Positions 1 through 8,882 of a stretch of DNA of 64,000 nt are shown here, piece after piece (the first letter of the stretch is position 1; each line of letters opens with the position of its first letter). The notes beneath the pieces were generated by a model, which was not told the DNA's origin, did not search any database, and worked only from the letters and a program-made list of their open reading frames with translations. This DNA is from Erwinia persicina (lineage in GTDB: Bacteria; Pseudomonadota; Gammaproteobacteria; Enterobacterales; Enterobacteriaceae), in contig NZ_JACYMO010000001.1 in NCBI RefSeq assembly GCF_014838825.1, forward strand, positions 368,566 to 432,565, written 5' to 3'. Both the position numbers and the translations under genes were made by a program.

Positions 1-339
1 GGAGAAGTGCAGCTGCGCCTGCCGTCTTTAGGCATCGACATGCTGACGCTGCCCCTGCATTCAGACTGCCATGAGGGGCAGCGGGTGACGCTGGGCATCC
101 GGCCCGAGCATTTCCAGCCGTTCAGCGGGGAGGGCCCGGCCGCACGTTTCAGCGCGGAGCTGACCTACAGTGAACTACTGGGGCACACCAACTATCTGTA
201 CCTGAAGACCGGCAGCGACGCCATGCTGGTGGTGGAAGAGCGCGAGGTACACGAGCGGGAGATAGGGACGCCGGTGACGTGGACGATCCCCTCTGCCCAC
301 TGCCTGCTGTTTGATGAGCAGGGGCAGCGGATCCGCTAG
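1..339 (+). CDS. sugar ABC transporter ATP-binding protein, C-terminal fragment
   Basis: The reading frame is open from the first base, so only the last ~112 residues of a longer protein are visible. The motif GIRPEHF followed by a beta-rich tail with 'ELLGHTNYLYL' is typical of the TOBE domain that ends MalK/UgpC/MsmK-type ATPases of carbohydrate importers. The Walker motifs lie outside the window. It is convergent with the ROK/kinase operon and close to a sugar dehydrogenase, so it probably energises uptake of the sugar handled by those genes. The substrate cannot be read from this fragment. Confidence 0.8.
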   Translation, partial: GEVQLRLPSLGIDMLTLPLHSDCHEGQRVTLGIRPEHFQPFSGEGPAARFSAELTYSELLGHTNYLYLKTGSDAMLVVEEREVHEREIGTPVTWTIPSAHCLLFDEQGQRIR

Positions 340-410
340 TCGGGCCGGGGTATGGCACCGGGCGGACCGCTCACAAAGGGGACGCCACCGCATCAGGGGA
401 CATCCGCCGG

Positions 411-1532
411 TTATACCGGCGATTCTGCCTCGTCATTGGCCCGGGCGGCCAGCAGATCCAGCAGCTTATTAATGGCAAACCCGGCGGCTCCAAGCGCCCA
501 CATGCGGCTCGACTCGGTGAGGAACTGCAGCGGCGTGGTTTGCGGCGTCAGCTTCAGACGATAGGCCTGGAAGTTAAGCGTTATATGATCGAGCAGAATA
601 CGGGATGCCATCTGCGGCTCCATCGCCAGATAGACCACGTCCGGATCGTAGGCAATGGACAGGTTGGCCAGGGAGATCCCCAGATGTCGCCCCGCTTCTT
701 CCAGCGCTTCAAGCACTTCCGGTGTCGGATTGCTGTCCAGCGACTTCAGCGTGGCTGACGTGGATTCAGGTCCGCTGACCCGCTGAAGCACCGCCCTTGA
801 AGAAGCCACTTCTTCCAGCAGACGTAATGACCCGTCACCCAGTAACGCATGACCAATCTCTCCGGCTTTACCGTGACGCCCGCGATAGAGCTGACGATCC
901 AGCAGAATACCTGCGCCAATACCTTTGCCATAGGTCGCGATCACCGCCGACTGTACGTTTCCCAGTTGACCAAACACCATCGCTGCCAGGGCCATCGCGT
1001 TAGCGTCATTTTCGATAAACACCGGCAGGTCAAAGCGCGCTTCAAGCAGCTGTGCTATCGGCACGTTATCCCAGTCCAGCACGTTGGAACGGATGCAGAT
1101 GCCCTGCTCCGCGTCCACCAGGCCGGACAGCGCCAGGCCGATGGCACCGACGCGTTTACCTTCCACGCCGCGCAAAAATTTTGCCAGCGCATCACTGAGC
1201 TGACGTGGGGTCATTGCCCCCGACGGGATCTGCTGTTCACTGAGCAGGTTACCGTTCAGATCGGTCATCACGATCAGGTTACGTTCAGCATTGAGCTGAA
1301 TGCCTACCACGCTGGCCCGGTCAGGGTTGAGGCCCAGCAGCGTTTTTGGCCGCCCCATCGATACGCGGCGCAGGCCCAGTTCCTGAATGACCTCATGGGC
1401 CAGCAGGCGGTTAGTGGCCTGGGAAACGGTCGACATACTTAAGCCAGTCCGCACTTTCAGGTCGGACTGGCTGATGGGGGCATTTTCAACAATCAGGCGC
1501 AGAATGCGCGCGGTTACGTTTGGCGCGGTCAT
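411..1532 (-). CDS. ROK-family transcriptional regulator (NagC/Mlc type)
   Basis: The 373-residue protein starts with a winged-helix domain (about residues 8-65, 'NAPISQSDLKVRTGLSMSTVSQATNRLL'-like layout) followed by a ROK sugar-kinase-like fold with 'IENDANAMALAAMVFGQ' near residue 180 and a glycine-rich 'YGKGIGAGILLD' stretch. This is the architecture of NagC, Mlc and XylR-type repressors. The canonical ROK zinc cluster (CxCGxxGC) is not visible; 'GRHGKAGEIGHALLG' stands in its place. The start overlaps the stop of the upstream kinase gene by 4 bp (ATGA), so the two are cotranscribed. The repressor probably controls the divergent dehydrogenase promoter and its own operon. Confidence 0.85.
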   Translation of the reverse strand: MTAPNVTARILRLIVENAPISQSDLKVRTGLSMSTVSQATNRLLAHEVIQELGLRRVSMGRPKTLLGLNPDRASVVGIQLNAERNLIVMTDLNGNLLSEQQIPSGAMTPRQLSDALAKFLRGVEGKRVGAIGLALSGLVDAEQGICIRSNVLDWDNVPIAQLLEARFDLPVFIENDANAMALAAMVFGQLGNVQSAVIATYGKGIGAGILLDRQLYRGRHGKAGEIGHALLGDGSLRLLEEVASSRAVLQRVSGPESTSATLKSLDSNPTPEVLEALEEAGRHLGISLANLSIAYDPDVVYLAMEPQMASRILLDHITLNFQAYRLKLTPQTTPLQFLTESSRMWALGAAGFAINKLLDLLAARANDEAESPV

Positions 1533-2419
1533 ATATCCCTTGTTTCTGCCAGTGAGGCGTTATGGCGGGCCAGATAAAGTGCGCCCGCCAGGGCATCCTG
1601 CCGGGGAGCCACCAGCAGCGTGCGGACCGCGTCAGGCAGCCAGCGTTCAACAGGTGAGGCCAGCCCGCCCATCAGGGCAATGCGCCCGTTACTAAGGCGG
1701 TGCAGACGGCGCACCAGCAGAGCGATGTCGTCAGCGGTCTGTTGGATCAGCGCCACGGCATGAGGATCGCCAGCGTGGGCGGCGCTAAACACGTCGGGCA
1801 CGACGCTGGCCCAGTCGCCCGGCGTGGCGGTGCGCGTCCAGAGTAGCATTGACTCTGCACTCTGCTGAAAGCGCGCCATCACGCTGTGAGTCAAGTCCGT
1901 TTTTGCGATGATATCTTCATGGGCCAGCAGCGCCAGACGCAGGGTCCGGCGGCCAAGGTCGGCACCTGCCCCCTGGTCTGACAGTGCGAAGCCCCAGCCG
2001 CCGAGCAGCGTAAAATGCTCCCCGTTCCAGGCCGCACCCTGGCTGCCGGTGCCGACAATCAGCACGGCACCTGGCTGGCCGTCGTGCGCCCCGGCACAGG
2101 CAATTTCAACATCGGTGATGGCCTGCACAGCGGCACAGGCAGGCCGCCAGCTGGCGAGGCGTGCCTGTACCGAGGCGACATTGGCCCCGGCCAGTCCGGC
2201 GACCAGGGCGGTTCTGGTCAGTGCATCGGGCGGCAGGCCTGCTTCTGCGATGGTCCGGGCGATAAGCTGATCTGTCCCCTGGATAGCCTGCGCGTAATCG
2301 GACCAGACATTGGCCGGTCCGCCGGTGGTTTCGGCCAGCACGCGGCCGCTGTAATCGGTTAGCCGCGCACGGCTGCGCGTGCCTCCGCCGTCAATACCGA
2401 GGAGATAGTCTGGGTGCAC
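1529..2419 (-). CDS. BadF/BadG/BcrA/BcrD-family kinase, N-acetylglucosamine-kinase-like
   Basis: The protein begins with the phosphate-1 motif 'LLGIDGGGTRSRARL' and has 'VLIVGTGSQGAAW' and 'GGWGFALSDQGAGADLGRRTL' in the middle, all hallmarks of the BadF-type ATPase family that includes mammalian-type N-acetylglucosamine kinase. I chose the GTG at 2419 (296 residues) because GGGAGG lies 6 bases upstream and the kinase motif then sits at the N-terminus. The longer frame adds a hydrophobic, unconserved leader. It overlaps the ROK gene by 4 bp. The likely role is phosphorylation of an amino sugar or related sugar entering through the neighbouring ABC transporter. Confidence 0.82.
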   Translation of the reverse strand: MHPDYLLGIDGGGTRSRARLTDYSGRVLAETTGGPANVWSDYAQAIQGTDQLIARTIAEAGLPPDALTRTALVAGLAGANVASVQARLASWRPACAAVQAITDVEIACAGAHDGQPGAVLIVGTGSQGAAWNGEHFTLLGGWGFALSDQGAGADLGRRTLRLALLAHEDIIAKTDLTHSVMARFQQSAESMLLWTRTATPGDWASVVPDVFSAAHAGDPHAVALIQQTADDIALLVRRLHRLSNGRIALMGGLASPVERWLPDAVRTLLVAPRQDALAGALYLARHNASLAETRDI

Positions 2420-2534
2420 GCGTTTCCTCCCAATTAAGCCAGGTGAACAGAGGTGACTGTAGTGTGCGAACGATAGGTGAAAAAAACTTAAATCGCAATA
2501 ACAAATAAATATGACGAAAATCATACAATGTTAA

Positions 2535-2550
2535 ATTGATTAAAATCAAT
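2535..2550. promoter_or_regulatory. inverted repeat in divergent promoter region
   Basis: ATTGAT-TAAA-ATCAAT is a perfect 6-bp-arm palindrome in the AT-rich stretch between the kinase/ROK operon and the Gfo/Idh gene. A site here could serve both divergent promoters. That the ROK protein binds it is only inference from position. Confidence 0.3.
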
Positions 2551-2706
2551 ATATTAAGATTTTTATCCCGTAAGTGTGATGGCGCGTATATTGACATTAC
2601 TTTTTCTGTCGTAATAAGTTGGTGGTCAGATAATCTCCAGCTGACGCCCCTTTCGGGTCAGCTTACCGTTACCTCATGCTTCGGCATTTCCGTCAGGGGT
2701 TTTAAC

Positions 2707-3855
2707 ATGAAAGTAGGCATTATCGGTCTGGGTTTCCGCCTGTCCCATGTCGTTCACGAGTTCAGCAAAGCCGATGCGACGTTTGAACTGGCAGGCTATT
2801 ACGACCCGGCCCCGGCAGGTCTGGCGAACCTCCAGAACGTTGGTATCGCTGCCGGTACGGCTTATGGCTCAGTGGACGCGCTGTTACAGCATGGCGATCT
2901 CGATCTGATCCTGGTGGGGTCGCCTAACTTCATGCACCTTGAGCATATTCGTCAGGCACTGGCGGCGGGTTATCGCGTGTTTACTGAAAAGCCGGTGGTG
3001 ATTGACGAAGCGCAGACGATGGAAATGGCGAAGCTGGTACGCGAATATGGTCAGGACCGTATTCTGGTCGGGCTGGTGCTGCGTTACTCCCCCCTCTATC
3101 ACGATCTGCTGGCCGCCCGGGATGCCGGCCAGCTGGGTGAAATTACCTCGATCGAAGCCACCGAGCATATCAAGCCCTATCACGGGGCATTCTTTCAGCG
3201 CGACTGGCGTCGGCTGGAGAAGTATGCCGGTCCCTATATTCTGGAAAAATGCTGCCATGATATCGATCTCTATCAGGGGCTGATCGGCGAACGTCCGGTC
3301 AGGGTGGCCAGCTTCGGTGGCCGGAAGTCATTCACTCCGCAGCATGCTCCAAAGGGGGCCGTGACGGCAGACTCAGAGGTCTACCATGTAAAACCCAGTG
3401 GCTGGTCATCGACCGATGCAGTATTTGACAGCGATGCGGATATTGTCGACTACCAGACGGCAATGATTGAGTATGCCAGCGGGGCTGCCCTGTCGTTCCA
3501 CGCCAACCTCAACGTCCCTGATGAGTTTCGCCGCTTTTGTGTCATCGGCACTGACGGGATGGCCGAGGGGGACTTTGTTCGCAACTATTTCCGCGTACAC
3601 AACGCCCGCACCGGTGAAAAAGAAGTGGATACCGCCTACAGCGGCAATGCCTACGACGGCCACTACGGGGCCGACGCGCTGATGGCAGAAGAGATTGTCA
3701 AACACATTACCCAGGGTACGCCGCTGAAAGTATCAGTGGTGGATGCGCTGGAAGCGGGCCTGACCGCGATTAAGATTGATGAAGCCCGCAAAACCCGGCA
3801 GGTGATTGACCTGACCGATACCTGGAAACAGTTCGATGCCCACCACCAGGGGTAA
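2707..3855 (+). CDS. Gfo/Idh/MocA-family NAD(P)-dependent oxidoreductase
   Basis: The 382-residue protein has an N-terminal Rossmann fold ('MKVGIIGLGFR'), the family signature 'FTEKPVV' near residue 98 and a C-terminal alpha/beta domain with 'YILEKCCHDIDL', where the His-Asp pair is in the usual place for substrate binding. Such enzymes oxidise or reduce cyclic sugars or inositols. I chose ATG 2707 because AGGGG precedes it by 7 bases and the upstream extension of the frame is not protein-like. It is divergent from the ROK/kinase operon and likely acts on the same sugar. The exact substrate is unknown. Confidence 0.85.
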   Translation: MKVGIIGLGFRLSHVVHEFSKADATFELAGYYDPAPAGLANLQNVGIAAGTAYGSVDALLQHGDLDLILVGSPNFMHLEHIRQALAAGYRVFTEKPVVIDEAQTMEMAKLVREYGQDRILVGLVLRYSPLYHDLLAARDAGQLGEITSIEATEHIKPYHGAFFQRDWRRLEKYAGPYILEKCCHDIDLYQGLIGERPVRVASFGGRKSFTPQHAPKGAVTADSEVYHVKPSGWSSTDAVFDSDADIVDYQTAMIEYASGAALSFHANLNVPDEFRRFCVIGTDGMAEGDFVRNYFRVHNARTGEKEVDTAYSGNAYDGHYGADALMAEEIVKHITQGTPLKVSVVDALEAGLTAIKIDEARKTRQVIDLTDTWKQFDAHHQG

Positions 3856-3945
3856 CCAGGAGGTGAGTTTACACCTCCCCTGATCCGGCGTATCCCCCTC
3901 GCCGGGCAGGCTGTCATAGCGCTACAGACTGGCTCGTTGTCTCCG

Positions 3946-3969
3946 CCGGCCACCGGGCCGGTTTTTTTT
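3946..3969 (+). terminator. rho-independent terminator after the dehydrogenase
   Basis: CCGGCC-ACCG-GGCCGG stem-loop followed by a run of eight T. A weaker hairpin (GGAGGTG...CACCTCC) lies just after the stop codon at about 3860. Confidence 0.8.
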
Positions 3970-4069
3970 ACTTTCCGCATTACCCAGTGTTTTCTTGCGA
4001 CCAACAATCACTCTGCGATAAATTCAACTGTAACTAACGCCCTTCTCACGTCAACCAGGTCAGGAACGC

Positions 4070-5278
4070 ATGTTAACGACGCTTATTTACCGTAGTCGCC
4101 TGAGTCGCAGCGTCAGCGTACATTTTCTGGCCCAGCTGGCGGGAAAAGCGCAGCGCTTTAATGAAACGGTCAGCGTCACCGGTATCTTGCTGTTTGATGG
4201 TGACTATTTTTTTCAGATCCTCGAAGGCCCCGCTGAGGCCATCGACAGGGTGTATAACCGCGTACGCACCGATCCACGACACACGCAGATTGTGCAGCTG
4301 ATGCGTGATTATGCCCCTGAGCGTCGGTTCGGCAGGCTGGGCATGGAGGTGATCGATATGCGCAATCTCACCTCTGAGCGGATCCTGGACAACGTCCTCA
4401 GCCGCGGCACCGCTAAATATCCGCTGAATTATGGCGACCGGGTGTTCAAATTTATCAAAACCTTTGTTACCGGACCGCGAAAGAATCATCTGTCGCTGCC
4501 CGATGACAGCGCTGAGTGGCGGTTCACCGCTGAAGCGGACGCCATGCAGATGCGGACTTTCGCTCCTGACGGCGAACCCTGTCAGTTTGCTCTGCAGCCG
4601 GTGGTGAATCCCGGTGCCCGCAGCATCGGCTATCTGGAGGCCCTGATCCGCAGCCCGTCTGGCGGCTCCCCGGCGGATTATTTTGCCGCGCTTCCCGCGG
4701 ATAAGCTGTATGAGGCGGATCTGCATGCCAAGAATGCGGCCTTTGCTCTCGCCAGTCAGCTGGATATCGGCCACGCGCAGATCGCGGTGAATCTGCGCCC
4801 CATGTCGCTGGTGCTGGTGCCTTCAGCCGTAGATATATTGCTGGAGCAGATTACGCGGCACGGGCTGGAGCCGGAACAGGTGATCGTGGAAGTGACCGAA
4901 GATGAGTTTATCTCGCGGTTTGATGAATTTGAAAAGGCTATTCACCAGCTGCGCTATGCCGGGATTGGCCTGGCGATTGATGACTTTGGTGCGGGTTTTG
5001 CCGGCCTCTCCCTGCTGGCCAGGCTTCAGCCAGAAAAACTGAAGATTGACCGCAGCCTGATTGAGTCGATTCAGACCAATGGGCCGAAACAGGCGATTGT
5101 CAGAGCCATCGTCAACTGCTGCGCATCGCTGGAGATCACCGTGGTAGCGGAAGGGGTGGAGACGGCCGCCGAGTGGCGCTGGCTGGAAGCGGCAGGGATC
5201 CACCACTTTCAGGGATATCTGTTTGCCCGGCCGCTGCTGAACGGCATCCCGGCGGTGGCCTGGCCCCATCTCAGCTGA
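4070..5278 (+). CDS. bluF: blue-light sensor with BLUF and EAL domains
   Basis: The 402-residue protein is collinear with E. coli BluF/YcgF (403 residues). Residues 1-95 form a flavin-binding BLUF domain with the key Tyr7 and 'VTGILLFDGDYFFQILEG' carrying the conserved Gln. Residues ~170-400 form an EAL domain. Unlike E. coli BluF, which I recall as having degenerate motifs and no phosphodiesterase activity, this copy has E190-A-L-I-R, NLRP, the Asp pair D304-D305 in DDFGAG, a KID lysine and the EGVE motif at ~361-364. It may therefore hydrolyse cyclic-di-GMP under light control. No BluR/YcgE partner gene is adjacent, but an AriR-like gene occurs at 32.1 kb. Confidence 0.92.
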   Translation: MLTTLIYRSRLSRSVSVHFLAQLAGKAQRFNETVSVTGILLFDGDYFFQILEGPAEAIDRVYNRVRTDPRHTQIVQLMRDYAPERRFGRLGMEVIDMRNLTSERILDNVLSRGTAKYPLNYGDRVFKFIKTFVTGPRKNHLSLPDDSAEWRFTAEADAMQMRTFAPDGEPCQFALQPVVNPGARSIGYLEALIRSPSGGSPADYFAALPADKLYEADLHAKNAAFALASQLDIGHAQIAVNLRPMSLVLVPSAVDILLEQITRHGLEPEQVIVEVTEDEFISRFDEFEKAIHQLRYAGIGLAIDDFGAGFAGLSLLARLQPEKLKIDRSLIESIQTNGPKQAIVRAIVNCCASLEITVVAEGVETAAEWRWLEAAGIHHFQGYLFARPLLNGIPAVAWPHLS

Positions 5279-5287
5279 TCCGGTCAG

Positions 5288-5313
5288 GCCCGGTGCTGGC
5301 GCACCGGGCTTTT
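5288..5313 (+). terminator. rho-independent terminator of bluF
   Basis: A perfect 9-bp stem GCCCGGTGC / GCACCGGGC with a TGGC loop is followed by TTTT. It lies between the convergent bluF and chemoreceptor genes. Confidence 0.85.
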
Positions 5314-5326
5314 ACGTGGCCCTCCG

Positions 5327-7159
5327 TCAGGCGTGGGTGGTAAAGCGTGATACTGAATTCAACAGGCTTTCTGCCTGATCGCGCAGGGCATTCGCCGCTG
5401 AAGAAGACTGTTCCACCAGGGCGGCATTTTGCTGCGTAACGTTATCCATTTCGGTAATGGCTACGCCAACCTGCGAAATACCGCTATTCTGCTCATCAGA
5501 GGCCTGCGCGATCTCATTAAGAATGCCGGTAACGTTCTCGGCTGAAGTGACAATGTCACGCATGGTTCCACCGGCCTGCTCCACCAGCACCGCGCCGGAG
5601 TCGATCTGTTTTACCGACGCCTCGATCAGCGTGCCAATCTCTTTGGCGGCCTCTGCGCTGCGCTGGGCCAGGTTTCTGACTTCCGTCGCTACCACGGCAA
5701 AGCCCCGTCCCTGCTCGCCCGCCCGCGCCGCTTCAACGGCAGCATTCAGCGCCAGAATATTGGTCTGGAAGGCAATGCTGTTAATGACGGTAGTGATGTC
5801 ATTAATTTTCACTGAGCTGGCGGTAATGGCGCGCATCGTTTCCGTCACCTGAGTGACGATACTGCCGCCTTTATTGGCAATAGACGCGGTGGTTTGCGCC
5901 AGGCTGGTGGAGTGATGGATATTCTGCACGTTATTTTTCACGGTGGCGGTCAGCTGTTCCATGCTGGCGGCCGTTTGCTCCAGCGCTGCGGCCTGCTGTT
6001 CCGTCCTTGACGAGAGATCCTCATTACCCGCTGCAATCTCAGCAGAGGCCAGATTGACCTGTGAGACGCCGTTGCGGATATCACTGATAATGCGGCGCAG
6101 GTCGTCATTCATACCGCCGACTGCATTCATCAGTTTACCCATCTCGTCACGCCGCGTGGTGGCCATATTCATACTGAGATCGCCGGAGGCAATGCGCCGG
6201 GTGAATGTCAGAATGGATGACAGCGGACGGGTGATCTGGCGGGTGATCACCATCGCAATCACAATGCCGGTCACTACGGCGGTCAGCAGGATTGCCACCA
6301 TCCAGACAACCGCCTGCCGGATATCCTCCTGGGTGGCATCAATTTCCTGTTCGAACAGCTGTGCGCTAATCGAAGTGAGCTTGAGTCCGGCTGCTGCCAG
6401 TGACCGGGTGGCTTCCTGTTCCGCCAGGAATGAAGTGCGATAGCTGGCGACCTGTGGTTTTTTCATCTCCAGCGTAGCGACGACGGACTCCAGACGCTCA
6501 CGCTCTGTGGGCTTCAGTTGAGGTGCCACCGCCTGCAATAACTGAATCGATTCAGTTATAAAGCCTGCCAGTGCATCCTGCGCCGCTTCACTGTTCTGCA
6601 GTTCCAGCAGCGTCAGGCGGGTCGCGACGCCATCAAGATGTTTAACCGACTCCGCCAGGGCCGCTGCGGGCGCAGCAAACTCGGGCTGACCGGCATATGC
6701 GGCAGAAAGACTGGCTATCGTGTCTCTTTCTTTGCTGACGGACAGCGCAGAGGCGATCTGGCTACGCTTCTGGGTTTCCAGCACCGTTTCCGCGCGTTTA
6801 TCGCGATAGGTCGCGATATAGCCGGTCAGGCTGTCGAGCTGCGCTCGTTTTTCGCCGCTCCAGTGGCGCTGTTTCAGTTCATTAATCTGCGCCTCAACCT
6901 CCTGCAGGTGCCGGTCGTTGGCGCTGATAAATTGCTCATCGTGTGTTTTGATATATTGCAGGCGGGAATCTTTCGCTAAAGCAAACTGATCGGTCAGTAT
7001 TTTCAACATCCGCACTTTACCGGCGCGATCGCCAATATCATCCAGACTTTTGATCCCGCAGAGTGCCACGGCAATACTCAGGATCAGAACCAGGCCAAAA
7101 CCTGACATTAACTTTTTTCCAACGGCCATATTCTCAAAGTAAACAAACAACTTTTTCAT
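5327..7159 (-). CDS. methyl-accepting chemotaxis protein
   Basis: The 610-residue protein has a first membrane segment at ~15-37, a long mostly helical periplasmic region (~38-282, long enough for a helical bimodular sensor), a second membrane segment at ~284-306, a HAMP domain and the invariant signalling tip '[20 protein letters not shown]'. It lacks the C-terminal NWETF-type pentapeptide that tethers CheR/CheB, so adaptation would depend on other receptors. No chemotaxis operon is nearby. The ligand is not predictable from the sequence. Confidence 0.93.
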   Translation of the reverse strand: MKKLFVYFENMAVGKKLMSGFGLVLILSIAVALCGIKSLDDIGDRAGKVRMLKILTDQFALAKDSRLQYIKTHDEQFISANDRHLQEVEAQINELKQRHWSGEKRAQLDSLTGYIATYRDKRAETVLETQKRSQIASALSVSKERDTIASLSAAYAGQPEFAAPAAALAESVKHLDGVATRLTLLELQNSEAAQDALAGFITESIQLLQAVAPQLKPTERERLESVVATLEMKKPQVASYRTSFLAEQEATRSLAAAGLKLTSISAQLFEQEIDATQEDIRQAVVWMVAILLTAVVTGIVIAMVITRQITRPLSSILTFTRRIASGDLSMNMATTRRDEMGKLMNAVGGMNDDLRRIISDIRNGVSQVNLASAEIAAGNEDLSSRTEQQAAALEQTAASMEQLTATVKNNVQNIHHSTSLAQTTASIANKGGSIVTQVTETMRAITASSVKINDITTVINSIAFQTNILALNAAVEAARAGEQGRGFAVVATEVRNLAQRSAEAAKEIGTLIEASVKQIDSGAVLVEQAGGTMRDIVTSAENVTGILNEIAQASDEQNSGISQVGVAITEMDNVTQQNAALVEQSSSAANALRDQAESLLNSVSRFTTHA

Positions 7160-7391
7160 TAAATAAACTTCCTTTGTTGAACGACGCTTGTTTTAGTAAA
7201 TCGCTCTGTTATCGGCAGCGCAGGGGCGAGAAATAGTTTATTTAGTTACTTTATTATCACCTATTGGTAACAATTTGTTATTGCCACTGAGTTAACGAAA
7301 AAGTCTTTTTTTTCCTGTTATTATCCTGAATTCCCGACTATGTTTACCGGCCACTGCTCTGTCTTTTTTATTCCTGCGTATAAGGTGACTC

Positions 7392-7811
7392 ATGAATGTA
7401 ACCGTTGTTGAACATATTTCAGAGTCGGACAAAGAGGATTTGCTGGCCGGATTAAGAAGCTATAACCGCCAGTTTATCAATAAAGATAACTGGGGCGATC
7501 TTGGCTTGTTTAGTCGCGGTGATAACGGCGTCCTTCTGGGCGGGCTGATCGCTTCCAGAGTCGGGCTGTGGCTGAATGTTGAATACCTGTGGGTCAGCGA
7601 AGCGGCCAGAGGCAGCGGGCTGGGGGCGACGCTGCTCCAGACGGCGGAGCGCGAAGGGATTAAAAAAGGGACGCGCCAGGCACTGGTGGATACCTTCAGC
7701 TTTCAGGCGCTGCCCTTTTATCAAAAACAGGGCTATCAGTTGCAGATGACCTTAGCGGATTTTCCCGACCCGGGCATACAGCGATATTATCTGACTAAAT
7801 GTCTGGTGTAG
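7392..7811 (+). CDS. GNAT-family N-acetyltransferase
   Basis: This 139-residue protein is a single GNAT fold. The acetyl-CoA loop is '[11 protein letters not shown]' (~residues 75-85), preceded by beta-strand 'LNVEYLWV' and followed by '[11 protein letters not shown]', the usual C-terminal motif of the family. The start is supported by AAGGTG upstream. It is divergent from the chemoreceptor and convergent with the next gene. The substrate is unknown. Confidence 0.85.
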   Translation: MNVTVVEHISESDKEDLLAGLRSYNRQFINKDNWGDLGLFSRGDNGVLLGGLIASRVGLWLNVEYLWVSEAARGSGLGATLLQTAEREGIKKGTRQALVDTFSFQALPFYQKQGYQLQMTLADFPDPGIQRYYLTKCLV

Positions 7812-7823
7812 CCCCTGCCAGTA

Positions 7824-8273
7824 TTATCCATACTGTTGCTGATGTTTTTTCCTGCGCGCCAGGTAATCTTTATCGGCGCGAATGCTGTCCCAGCAGGCTT
7901 TAAACACGGCGGCCGCAGCGGCTTTCTCTTCATTCAGGGTATAAGGCAGAATATTTCCGTCAGCGTCGTATTTCTTACCGCCCTGATGGTTGGCATAGCG
8001 GCGGGCGCGCGTGTAACCCATCTGAATAAATTTGCGGGCCATGTCCATGCCAACAAAATCGTCGTTATTCCGGTAGTCTTCAAACATTGCCATAATCTTT
8101 TTAGCGGAGGCTTCCGCTATCGCCACCGTTTTAAAACGCCAGTGCGGCAGGATCTCCCCTTTATAGGGCTCCACCATCAGTACGCCCTGCTCCCCGCGCC
8201 CGACCTGGTAGTGTTCCGGATGCCTGCGGCAGTCGAGCTGTGTGTAGTCCTTCTGGTAGTCAAACGCCTTCAT
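7824..8273 (-). CDS. DUF4385-family protein
   Basis: The 149-residue soluble, charged protein contains 'GVLMVEPYKGEILPHWRFKT' and 'FVGMDMARKFIQMGYTRARRYANH', which I recognise as the DUF4385 family, found widely in enterobacteria and phages. No catalytic motif is known to me. It is convergent with the acetyltransferase 12 bp away and has its own upstream region. Confidence 0.7.
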   Translation of the reverse strand: MKAFDYQKDYTQLDCRRHPEHYQVGRGEQGVLMVEPYKGEILPHWRFKTVAIAEASAKKIMAMFEDYRNNDDFVGMDMARKFIQMGYTRARRYANHQGGKKYDADGNILPYTLNEEKAAAAAVFKACWDSIRADKDYLARRKKHQQQYG

Positions 8274-8668
8274 CTCCGTTCCTTAGCTAAATTAGCCTCG
8301 TTCGTTTATCCAGCCTGGCACAGGCTGAACGGCTTTGCCGCCAGACGCACGCGGAATAACTCAGACAGTGATGCTGGTTAGGGTACAGGCGATAGTGATA
8401 TCTGCTGATTAGCAGCGCAAAGCGGCGCACTAAAGAAGGCAACGCTAAATAAAACAGACATTGCGGCGTTGTACATTATTTGGCGCGTTTAACCGGACAC
8501 TGTGCTTCTGTCGGTATAAAGTGTCGGCACTCAGGCCGGGCGCGTTTTCTGCTGGTTCCCGGCAATAACCGGCTCCTCTGGCATGTCGAAAGGTTGTTTA
8601 TTTCCGGCCAGGGAACCGTCAGCGGCACTCTCGCAGCAATAATATTCACCGCCAGTCAGTGAGGTTTT
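8274..8668. other. intergenic region without a convincing gene
   Basis: About 395 bp between the DUF4385 gene and the zinc-ribbon gene. A 60-codon TTG-started frame at 8480-8662 has no ribosome site and an unlikely composition. The stretch presumably holds both flanking promoters. I see no clear hairpin or operator. Confidence 0.5.
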
Positions 8669-8842
8669 ATGTCATTTATCAATGATGTTATGAAGCGCTT
8701 AACCAGCGCCACGGCGTCAACTACCCAGGCCGTGTGTCCGGTTTGCGGGCATCGCTCATCCCATGCTGCGATCAAAATTCGTCAACAAAAAACGCTGCTC
8801 TGCCCCGCCTGCAAATCCCTGTTTGTCGTTCCCCATTCCTGA
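8669..8842 (+). CDS. small zinc-ribbon protein, YnfU-like
   Basis: This 57-residue frame starts with MSFINDVMKRLT and carries two CPxC pairs ('CPVCGH' at ~23 and 'CPACKS' at ~46), the pattern of a four-cysteine zinc ribbon. Length and layout resemble the YnfU family of small zinc-binding proteins. GAGG lies 5 bases upstream of the ATG. It stands alone between an apparently empty region and the LysR gene. Function unknown. Confidence 0.65.
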   Translation: MSFINDVMKRLTSATASTTQAVCPVCGHRSSHAAIKIRQQKTLLCPACKSLFVVPHS

Positions 8843-8882
8843 CCTTGCGATTTGCCGACGCAGACGGCTTAGTGTGACACTG

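Noticed and set aside
8480..8662. 60-codon TTG-started frame
   Set aside because: No ribosome site, unlikely residue mix, no family seen.
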